NCBI RefSeq assembly: GCF_900115205.1
Contig: NZ_FOYQ01000001.1
Span: forward strand, 771,240 to 835,239
From: Robiginitalea myxolifaciens
GTDB lineage: Bacteria; Bacteroidota; Bacteroidia; Flavobacteriales; Flavobacteriaceae
Direction of reading: 5' to 3'
Length of the DNA: 64,000 nucleotides
The notes beneath the pieces are model-generated. The model saw only the letters and a program-made list of their open reading frames with translations, made no database searches and had not been told where the DNA came from. Shown here in pieces: positions 8,745 through 14,949 of the stretch. Both the position numbers and the translations under genes were made by a program. Within the stretch, counting starts at the first letter, position 1, and every line of letters starts with the position of its first letter.

Positions 8745-9353
8745 TTAGTTGGAAGTTGACGTTTCGGCTTCGGATAGCTTCTGAGGAAACAACCCCTGGA
8801 TGCGCTCAACTTTTTCTTTGAGCTCATCCCGGATTGCCTGATCCGTTTCCGGATTCAGATACTCCGCTTCCATTTCCGTAAAGTCCACTCCGTATAAACG
8901 ATTCGATTCGCGGTTCCGAAGTTCGTTATAGGCTCCTACCAACTCGTTCTGGACGGTGATATAAGTCGCGTACTTCGTTTCCCGGTCGTTCTTCAGTGAA
9001 ATAATGGCCTTCGTAGGATTGTCTGAAGATTCCGGATTCTTGCGGCCCTTGCAGTAATTACAAGTTCCGTCTCCTCCGTTGTCAAGGAAAGCCATCGCAG
9101 CCTCCCTCAAATCTTTCAGGTCGATCAATTCTTCTTCTGCCAGTAACTGGCCATTCTTGTTGATGTTAACCGTAAAGATATTCTTCTGCTTGATCACCAC
9201 ATCTTCTTCTGGCGGCTCAATAGGCGGGAGCATACGGTCCAGCCCTGAGTCCGTCTCAATAGTTGTGGTCACCAGGAAAAAGATCAGGAGCAGAAAGGCG
9301 ATATCCGCCATCGATCCTGCGTTTACTTCCGGTGGTCCTCCTCTTCTAGGCAT
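8745..9353 (-). CDS. ExbD/TolR-type biopolymer transport protein (long form, proximal pair)
   Basis: A 202-residue ExbD/TolR protein with helix NAGSMADIAFLLLIFFLVTT and Asp17 in the proton-pathway position. A periplasmic insertion holds CNYC (GGDGTCNYCKGRKN). The following region contains RNRESNRLYGVDFTEMEAEY and ends LFPQKLSEAETS. It sits 10 nt after the small membrane gene and 14 nt before the short ExbD, so the genes form one operon. Two different ExbD subunits beside one ExbB is a known arrangement in flavobacteria. Confidence 0.88.
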   Translation of the reverse strand: MPRRGGPPEVNAGSMADIAFLLLIFFLVTTTIETDSGLDRMLPPIEPPEEDVVIKQKNIFTVNINKNGQLLAEEELIDLKDLREAAMAFLDNGGDGTCNYCKGRKNPESSDNPTKAIISLKNDRETKYATYITVQNELVGAYNELRNRESNRLYGVDFTEMEAEYLNPETDQAIRDELKEKVERIQGLFPQKLSEAETSTSN

Positions 9354-9363
9354 TACTTTCTAT

Positions 9364-9807
9364 TTACTTGTTCGTCATTTTCTTAACCCCGCCCCACAGC
9401 ATGGATCCCACGGCAATGAGGGTTAGGATAAAGAATACATTCAACCCGGCACCGATTTTCTTAACGGTGCTTTCAGTAGTGGCTACACCTCTGCTAGCCA
9501 TTTCCTCTACAGTTCCATCAGCTCCGTCTGAAAGGACATAAGCCACGGCAACTACGATCAAAAATCCTACTATTACAAACAGTGTCTTTTTGAGGCTTGC
9601 AGGATTAGCAAAAAGGTTCTTTAAAGTGAACAACAGACTGAATAACACAGCGATCCCAAGAAGGATATACGTGATAATGAACATTCCGTTCATTGCTCCG
9701 CTCGCTACCGCTTCAGCTGTAGGCACTTCTTTCTCCGGAAGCATGAACCACAGTACTGCGGCTATAGCTCCGAGAACTACCAATAATATTTTAACAATCT
9801 TGTGCAT
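9364..9807 (-). CDS. Small membrane protein of the exb operon
   Basis: A 147-residue protein with about four membrane helices: residues 5-21, about 40-62, about 75-95 and about 122-142. The helices are separated by short polar loops, one of which is GADGTVEEMASRGVATTEST. It is encoded between ExbB (25 nt upstream) and the ExbD pair (10 nt downstream), so it is very likely made with them and may be an accessory subunit. No named family is recognised and no catalytic residues are seen. Confidence 0.65.
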   Translation of the reverse strand: MHKIVKILLVVLGAIAAVLWFMLPEKEVPTAEAVASGAMNGMFIITYILLGIAVLFSLLFTLKNLFANPASLKKTLFVIVGFLIVVAVAYVLSDGADGTVEEMASRGVATTESTVKKIGAGLNVFFILTLIAVGSMLWGGVKKMTNK

Positions 9808-9832
9808 ACTCTAAGGTATTAAGCGTTCTGAA

Positions 9833-10603
9833 TTACTTCTTGTGATCTACCAGCATATCGATCAGAGAGATCGAAGAATCTTCCATATCATTAACGATGC
9901 TGTCGATTTTCGCAATGATGTAGTTATAGAAGATTTGCAGGATGATCGCAGTAATCAGACCGAATACCGTGGTCAAGAGTGCTACCTGGATATCTCCTGC
10001 AATCAGGGAGGCACTCAGGTTACCTACTGCACTAATTTTCTGGAATGCCTGGATCATACCAATTACCGTACCCATGAACCCAAGCATGGGCGCAATCGCG
10101 ATAAAGAGGGATAACCAGCTCACATTCTTCTCGAGTTGTCCCATTTGAACTCCTCCGTAAGCAACAACGGCTTTTTCAGCAGACTCGATGCTTTCTCCAG
10201 CCCGGTCCAGACCTTGATAATAGATGGAGGCAACGGGGCCTTTAGTGTTACGACATACTTCTTTAGCGGCTTCTACTCCACCGGAAGCAAGTGCATCTTC
10301 AACTTGTTGCTTGAGTTTACCAGAATTGGTGCTGGCCATATTAAGGTAAATAATACGCTCAATGGCTACCGCCAGACCTAAAATCAAACACAGGAGTACA
10401 ATTCCCATAAATCCGGCTCCACCCTGGATAAACTGTTCCTTGAGTACCTGGGTGAATCCTCTGTCAGCAGCAGCGTCATCTTGAAGCATAACCATTGCGG
10501 TTGATACTGTGCTTGAAACCAATGCTGGCGCCTTCGCGCTTACCGTATTTGTACCGAGGACAAATAGCCCAGCCACAGCCAGGATTGAGAATAATTTTTT
10601 CAT
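9833..10603 (-). CDS. exbB: MotA/TolQ/ExbB proton channel protein
   Basis: A 256-residue protein with an N-terminal signal-like segment (LFSILAVAGLFVLGTNTVSA) followed by three membrane helices of the ExbB/TolQ fold. These lie at about residues 57-80 (GIVLLCLILGLAVAIERIIY), about 160-188 (LSLFIAIAPMLGFMGTVIGM) and about 205-232 (IQVALLTTVFGLITAIILQI). The GFMGTVIGM segment is the family signature. It is the first gene of the minus-strand exb operon and would form the pentameric channel around the ExbD dimer that powers TonB-dependent transport. The cleavable-looking extra N-terminus is common in Bacteroidota. Confidence 0.9.
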   Translation of the reverse strand: MKKLFSILAVAGLFVLGTNTVSAKAPALVSSTVSTAMVMLQDDAAADRGFTQVLKEQFIQGGAGFMGIVLLCLILGLAVAIERIIYLNMASTNSGKLKQQVEDALASGGVEAAKEVCRNTKGPVASIYYQGLDRAGESIESAEKAVVAYGGVQMGQLEKNVSWLSLFIAIAPMLGFMGTVIGMIQAFQKISAVGNLSASLIAGDIQVALLTTVFGLITAIILQIFYNYIIAKIDSIVNDMEDSSISLIDMLVDHKK

Positions 10604-10866
10604 TTTTTCAAACTTAAATTTAGATTAGTTATTGAGGCTAAAGATAAAAAAAAATTAAAACTAAAAAATTAAATGTAACCGCCCGAAACCCTGATATTTC
10701 CAAAAGATTGGGCGATTTTAAAAGAATTCCTTTCCCAAAACGGGCAAGGGTTGAAAAGTATGCAAAAAGTAGGAAAGGCGCAAGTTTGTTTTACATGGAT
10801 TCGCAACCGCCTTGGAAGTTGGTGTATTCAGATCGAAGTTTAAGGGGATTAGCTGCGCTGATCCCG

Positions 10867-10931
10867 GGCCGAACGACCAAAAAACCTCCAGTGGAGGTTT
10901 TTTAGTGAGGAGCCAGCTGGTGCGCTGGCAA
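10867..10931 (-). repeat. Dispersed 65-nt three-hairpin element, copy A
   Basis: Read on the minus strand it starts TTGCCAGCGCACCAGCTGGC (hairpin 1, stem GCCAGC/GCTGGC). A spacer TCCTCACT follows, then a 25-nt hairpin with an 11-bp perfect stem and 3-nt loop (10879-10903), then GGTC-GTTC-GGCC. Copy B at 61286-61350 has the same length and near-identical flanks, but the central stem differs at four base pairs with compensation on both arms. It lies at the far end of the region downstream of tRNA-Ser and may also act as a terminator, since its central stem ends in a T-run on both strands. Confidence 0.75.
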
Positions 10932-10963
10932 TTTCAGGTGCGGAACAAGCATAGAAAGCAGCG
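10932..10963. repeat. 32-nt direct repeat, copy 1
   Basis: Begins TTTCAGGTGCGGAACAAGCA and ends AAGCAGCG. It differs from copy 2 (11019-11050) at two of 32 positions; the starts are 87 nt apart. It abuts the dispersed 65-nt element. Confidence 0.8.
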
Positions 10964-11018
10964 ATCTGGCTTCGCCAGGATTAGCTCCTGCATTCGCAGT
11001 CGCTGATCCCTGCACCTC

Positions 11019-11050
11019 TTTCAGGTGCCGGACAAGCATAGAAAGCAGCG
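11019..11050. repeat. 32-nt direct repeat, copy 2
   Basis: Begins TTTCAGGTGCCGGACAAGCA and ends AAGCAGCG. It is separated from copy 1 by a 55-nt stretch that contains two hairpins (10966-10978 and 10978-11009). Confidence 0.8.
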
Positions 11051-11070
11051 CGCAGCATCGCTGCTCGCTT

Positions 11071-11129
11071 ATTCTAAAATCAAAGGCCGTCCAGAAGCGA
11101 GCTTCCGACGGCCTTTTAAATTTTAGAAT
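11071..11129. terminator. Nested 59-nt hairpin, probable terminator/trailer of tRNA-Ser
   Basis: The outer arms ATTCTAAAAT / ATTTTAGAAT are perfect, the middle arms AAAGGCCGTC / GACGGCCTTT are perfect, and the inner arms are GAAGC / GCTTC. A/T-rich outer arms around a GC-rich core give a bidirectional terminator-like shape. It lies 35 nt beyond the 3' end of tRNA-Ser on the minus strand. Confidence 0.5.
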
Positions 11130-11163
11130 GTCGCCGCTATTGCGGCGATGCTTTCCTTTTGTG

Positions 11164-11250
11164 CAGAGAGGAAGGGATTCGAACCCTCGATCCGCTCTCG
11201 CGGAAACACGCTTTCCAGGCGTGCGCCTTAAACCACTCGGCCACCTCTCT
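11164..11250 (-). tRNA. tRNA-Ser (anticodon GGA)
   Basis: An 87-nt class II tRNA on the minus strand. The acceptor stem AGAGAGG/CCTCTCT is complete. The D-arm contains GCCGAGTGGTTTAAGGC. The anticodon stem CACGC/GCGTG holds the loop CTGGAAA with anticodon GGA. The long variable arm (CCGC-GAGA-GCGG) and the T-loop GGTTCGAATCC are clear. No CCA is encoded. It decodes UCC and UCU. Confidence 0.96.
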
Positions 11251-11332
11251 AGTTGCAGCCAGGGGCTGCCAAAACAGGTTGGCAAATTAACGAAAAAAAT
11301 ACCCGGGAATAAAATTTTGTAGCCGCTAAATT

Positions 11333-12364
11333 TCAGGACATTTCCCCCCGCAGGGAAGTTTCAAAAATGGTCTTGAAGGACGCCGGACTCACGCCTGCGC
11401 CAAGGAGATACATCAGTTTGGCTAGCGCCGCTTCTGTAGTGATATCGCGTCCGTCGATTAGCGGGATGGCTGCCAGCTCAACACTGGTTTCATAATGTCC
11501 CATCATCACACTCCCGCCTCCGCATTGGGTAACATTTACAATCTGGACCCCGCGGTGGACCGCTTGCTTTAAAGAACTGATTAGCCAGGGCGATGTCGGG
11601 GCATTTCCAGCTCCAAAGGTTTCAAGAACCAATCCGTGCAGGTCCGGGCTGGCCAACAAGGCTTCCACCCAGCCGCGATTGAGTCCGGGAAAGAGTTTTA
11701 AAATCCCGATGCGATTATCCATCTTGGTGTGGACCACCAACTTCTTTCGGGCCTCCCCCGGCCAGAGAAACTCACGGCGCACGTTAAGATGAACCCCGGA
11801 AATCGCAAGGGCGGGATAATTCGGGGTATCGAACGCCTCAAAGTGTTCGGTATTCATTTTAGTGGTGCGGTTTCCGCGATACAATTTGTAATCGAAGTAC
11901 AAACATACTTCCCGGATTGTGGCCCGATTATTATCGCGCAATGCCGCCAGTTGAATAGAGGTAATCAGGTTTTCCTTGGCATCTGTCCGCAGGTCTCCAA
12001 TAGGCAACTGGGATCCCGTTAAAATCACGGGCTTGTTCAAATTCTCCAGAATAAAACTAAGGGCCGAGGCCGTATAGCTCATCGTATCGCTGCCGTGCAG
12101 CACCACGAATCCGTCGTAGGTGGCATATTGTTCCCCGATAATCTCTGCCAGCCGAACCCAATGCGGGATGTCCATATTGGACGAATCCAGCGGCTTGGAA
12201 AAGGATACGGAATCGATGGAACATTCCAGCTGATAGAGCTCGGGGATTTGCTGTACCAGGCGATTGAAGTCGAAAGCCTTCAGACTACCGCTCTGGTATT
12301 CCCTCATCATACCGATGGTCCCTCCGGTATATATCAATAATATGCGGGGTTGTGCTGCCATCAT
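11333..12364 (-). CDS. ansA: Type I L-asparaginase
   Basis: A 343-residue cytoplasmic asparaginase that hydrolyses L-asparagine to aspartate and ammonia. The first catalytic threonine lies in the N-terminal LIYTGGTIGM motif, and the second active-site motif is VVLHGSDTMSYTASALSF (about residue 86). Length and lack of a signal peptide fit the type I (AnsA) group. Two adjacent ATGs are possible: 12364 overlaps the tatD stop by 4 nt (ATGA), and 12361 overlaps it by 1 nt. Either way it is translationally coupled to tatD upstream. Confidence 0.9.
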   Translation of the reverse strand: MMAAQPRILLIYTGGTIGMMREYQSGSLKAFDFNRLVQQIPELYQLECSIDSVSFSKPLDSSNMDIPHWVRLAEIIGEQYATYDGFVVLHGSDTMSYTASALSFILENLNKPVILTGSQLPIGDLRTDAKENLITSIQLAALRDNNRATIREVCLYFDYKLYRGNRTTKMNTEHFEAFDTPNYPALAISGVHLNVRREFLWPGEARKKLVVHTKMDNRIGILKLFPGLNRGWVEALLASPDLHGLVLETFGAGNAPTSPWLISSLKQAVHRGVQIVNVTQCGGGSVMMGHYETSVELAAIPLIDGRDITTEAALAKLMYLLGAGVSPASFKTIFETSLRGEMS

Positions 12365-13146
12365 TGCGAAAATGCGCTTACATCCAGGTTAAAAACATTC
12401 CGGGCATTCTCAGAAGTAATACGGTCTATCCCCGAAGGATCTTTCTGGTAGATTTCCGCAAGGCGATCCCGAACCTGAATCAGGTAAGCCGGTTCATTTC
12501 TTTTGCCCCGGAAGGGTGTTGGTGCCAGATAGGGCGCGTCGGTTTCCAGTACAATATGTTCCAGGGGAATCTGATCGAGGAACTGATCGATTTTACCATT
12601 CTTGAAGGTAGCGACTCCTCCTATTCCCAATTTCATGCCAAGGGCAATGGCCCGGTTGGCCTGCTCCTTTGTCCCGGTAAAACAATGGAAGATCCCAAAG
12701 AGTTCCGGACCCTTTTCCTCCTCCAAAATCTCAAAAATCGGGTCAAAGGCGTCCCGACAATGAATTACGATTGGAAGCCCGAATTCCCTGGCCCATCCTA
12801 TCTGAATCCGAAAGGCCTGCTGTTGCTCGGCCAGCCGGGTTTTATCCCAGTAAAGATCGATGCCTATTTCACCAACTGCCTGGTAGCCTCCCGCCTGGAG
12901 TTCCCGACGAACATGTTCGAGTTCCTCCTCCCAGTTATCCTGGACGTGGGTTGGATGTAAGCCGGCCATCAGGCTAATGCGATCCGGATACGCCCGTTGT
13001 AATTCACGCATGGCGGCGGTATACTGCGAATCAATTGCGGGGAGGCAAAAATAATCGACTCCAGCCGACAGGGCTCGTGCTATGACTTCCTCGCGGTCCT
13101 CATCAAAAGCCTCGACATAGAGATGGTTGTGGGTGTCGATTAACAT
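12361..13146 (-). CDS. TatD family metal-dependent hydrolase
   Basis: A 261-residue TIM-barrel hydrolase of the TatD/YcfH family, which includes metal-dependent 3'-5' DNA exonucleases. Metal-binding motifs appear in order: DTHNHL at residues 4-9, VGEIGIDLYWD (about 95), VIHCRD (about 130), IFHCFTG (about 155) and LETDAPYLAP (about 205). The length is typical. It starts at an ATG 41 nt from the divergent retropepsin-like gene and overlaps ansA by a few bases, so tatD-ansA is an operon. Confidence 0.88.
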   Translation of the reverse strand: MLIDTHNHLYVEAFDEDREEVIARALSAGVDYFCLPAIDSQYTAAMRELQRAYPDRISLMAGLHPTHVQDNWEEELEHVRRELQAGGYQAVGEIGIDLYWDKTRLAEQQQAFRIQIGWAREFGLPIVIHCRDAFDPIFEILEEEKGPELFGIFHCFTGTKEQANRAIALGMKLGIGGVATFKNGKIDQFLDQIPLEHIVLETDAPYLAPTPFRGKRNEPAYLIQVRDRLAEIYQKDPSGIDRITSENARNVFNLDVSAFSQ

Positions 13147-13162
13147 GGGGTAAAAATAGGAC

Positions 13163-13170
13163 TATCTTTG
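13163..13170 (+). promoter_or_regulatory. Candidate -7 box for the retropepsin-like gene
   Basis: TATCTTTG matches TAnnTTTG and lies 17 nt before the GTG start. No clear TTTG is visible at the -33 position. Confidence 0.35.
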
Positions 13171-13187
13171 TCAAAAGCCTCAGCTCA

Positions 13188-13643
13188 GTGCTCAAAAACC
13201 TGCTCGAAAAAACCGGATATATCCGGATACCCCTGGAACCGACCGGAACGGATCATCTCGCGCTCCAAGCGACCCTCAATAATAAGGAGGGACTGTTTAT
13301 ACTGGACACCGGAGCCTCAGGCACCTGCGTTGGCATGGATGCTGCTTTGCATTTTGAGATGCAGGAGGAAGAAACCGAACTCAAAGCAGCTGGTGCCGGA
13401 GCCACAGAAATGGATACGCGCATTTCGGAAAACAATATGTTACGCATTGGCGATTGGCAGTGCGAAGGCTTAAAGATTATTCTCCTTGATCTGAGTCATG
13501 TGAACACGGCGCTAACCGGTCAGGACGAGCAACCGGTCGATGGGATTATCGGTGCCGATGTCCTGAGGATGGCCGCAGGTATCATCGATTACGGGGAAGA
13601 TGCGCTTTACCTGAAATCTACCGAGTCCGATAGCGAATTATAA
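13188..13643 (+). CDS. Retropepsin-like aspartyl protease family protein
   Basis: A 151-residue single-domain protein with the aspartic protease signature FILDTGASGTCVG; the catalytic aspartate would be Asp40. The family's second hydrophobic-glycine motif follows as DGIIGADVLRMAAGIIDY near residue 115. Proteins of this size act as homodimers with one aspartate from each chain. There is no signal peptide or membrane segment, so a cytoplasmic location is likely. Translation starts at GTG 13188, as no ATG fits the conserved N-terminus. It converges on odhB with a 13-nt gap. The substrate is unknown. Confidence 0.75.
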   Translation: MLKNLLEKTGYIRIPLEPTGTDHLALQATLNNKEGLFILDTGASGTCVGMDAALHFEMQEEETELKAAGAGATEMDTRISENNMLRIGDWQCEGLKIILLDLSHVNTALTGQDEQPVDGIIGADVLRMAAGIIDYGEDALYLKSTESDSEL

Positions 13644-13656
13644 GGCCGGAAACCAG

Positions 13657-14892
13657 TTATAGCTCAAGCGCTTTCTTCAAGTCGCCATCCATCAGATGCT
13701 CCACCGGGTTTTCAATACCTTCTTTTACCGCAACCAGGAATCCTACTGATTCCTTACCATCGATAATACGGTGGTCGTATGACAGGGCTACATACATAAC
13801 TGGCGCAATGGCTATAGCGCCATCACGGACAATCGCCCGTTCTACGATATTGTGCATCCCAAGGATACCACTTTGCGGTGGGTTGATGATCGGGGTGGAA
13901 AGCATGGAACCAAAGACGCCTCCGTTGGAAATCGTAAAGGTTCCTCCGGTCATTTCGTCTACGGTAATCTGCCCGTCACGCGCTCGGAGCGCCAGGCGTT
14001 TTACCTCTGCTTCAATACCGCGGAAACTCAGGTTCTCCGCATTGCGAATCACGGGAACCATAAGGCCTTTGGGTCCGGAAACTGCTATACTGATATCGCA
14101 AAAATCGTAGGTAATCATTTCCTTGCCGTCGATCATGGAGTTGACCGCCGGATACATTTGCAGGGCGCGGATTACCGCCTTGGTAAAGAAGGACATAAAT
14201 CCTAGTCCAACCCCGTGCTTTTCTTTAAAAGCCTCTTTGTGCTGGCTGCGCAATTCAAATACGGCAGACATGTCGACCTCGTTGAAGGTGGTCAGCATGG
14301 CTGTTTCATTTTTGGCTGCCACAAGGCGTTCGGCTACCTTCCGGCGTAACATCGACAGCTTGGAGCGTTGTTGTCCGCGAGAGCCACTGCCCGGACTTCC
14401 CATAGAAGGAACCGCATTCATCGCATCTTCTTTCAGGATGCGTCCATCCTTGCCGCTGCCGCTAACCGATGCGGGATCTATTCCTTTTTCGTCCAGGATT
14501 TTCTTAGCCGCAGGAGAAGGCGTACCGGAGGCATAGGTGGTTTTAGCCTCGGATTCCTTTTTCTCAGGTTCGGGTGCCGGTTCTTCAGCTGGCTTCTCTT
14601 TCTTCTCGGCTGCTTTTGATTCTTTCTTTTCGGTTTCTCCCCCGCCCGGTTTTTCGGCATCGGTATCGATCAGGCAAACCACTTCGCCCACAGCAACGGC
14701 ATCGCCTTCTTCGGCTTTCAGGGTAATTACCCCACTTTCCTCAGCGGGCAATTCCAGGGTCGCCTTGTCTGAATCTACCTCAGCGATGGCCTGGTCCTTC
14801 TCGACATAATCACCGTCCTGCACCAGCCATTGGGCAATTTCAACTTCAGTAATAGATTCTCCCGGGGAAGGGACTTTCATTTCTAGAATCAT
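13657..14892 (-). CDS. odhB: 2-oxoglutarate dehydrogenase E2, dihydrolipoyl succinyltransferase
   Basis: A 411-residue E2 subunit that transfers the succinyl group from E1 to CoA. The N-terminal lipoyl domain has the attachment lysine Lys43 in VDSDKATLE. A Glu/Lys/Ala/Pro-rich linker (about 80-118) follows. The subunit-binding domain contains SPAAKKILDEKGIDP (about 126). The catalytic domain ends with the active-site motif SYDHRIIDGKESVGF. One lipoyl domain and the overall length are typical of SucB. sucA lies 57 nt upstream on the same strand, so the pair forms an operon in the order sucA-odhB. The third subunit (Lpd) is not in the window. Confidence 0.95.
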   Translation of the reverse strand: MILEMKVPSPGESITEVEIAQWLVQDGDYVEKDQAIAEVDSDKATLELPAEESGVITLKAEEGDAVAVGEVVCLIDTDAEKPGGGETEKKESKAAEKKEKPAEEPAPEPEKKESEAKTTYASGTPSPAAKKILDEKGIDPASVSGSGKDGRILKEDAMNAVPSMGSPGSGSRGQQRSKLSMLRRKVAERLVAAKNETAMLTTFNEVDMSAVFELRSQHKEAFKEKHGVGLGFMSFFTKAVIRALQMYPAVNSMIDGKEMITYDFCDISIAVSGPKGLMVPVIRNAENLSFRGIEAEVKRLALRARDGQITVDEMTGGTFTISNGGVFGSMLSTPIINPPQSGILGMHNIVERAIVRDGAIAIAPVMYVALSYDHRIIDGKESVGFLVAVKEGIENPVEHLMDGDLKKALEL

Positions 14893-14949
14893 GGGTCGCT
14901 ATTTACTAAACTTTCGTCTGTTTTCTGGGGCCCTTGCCGGCACCCTTTG

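Larger units (their letters stand above)
10845..11148. repeat. Hairpin-dense non-coding array downstream of tRNA-Ser
   Basis: The gap 10604-11163 holds no convincing gene; 10604-10844 is A/T-rich leader of the exb operon and nothing else that I can support. From 10845 to 11148 at least eight inverted repeats follow one another: 10845-10865, 10879-10903, 10912-10929, 10966-10978, 10978-11009, 11044-11065, 11071-11129 and 11131-11148. Most have perfect stems of 5-11 bp; 11071-11129 is a nested 59-nt hairpin. The array is what a transcript running out of tRNA-Ser (minus strand) would contain as its 3' trailer. It includes one copy of the dispersed 65-nt element and two copies of a 32-nt direct repeat. 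Confidence 0.7.

Noticed and set aside
10708-10905. A 65-codon plus-strand open frame upstream of the exb operon
   Set aside because: No homology recognised, no promoter box at a sensible distance, and its end runs into the 65-nt structured element.
10902-11285. A 127-codon minus-strand open frame running through tRNA-Ser and the hairpin array
   Set aside because: It contains the whole tRNA-Ser gene and the direct repeats, and its translation has no recognisable fold. The reading frame is a by-product of structured RNA sequence.
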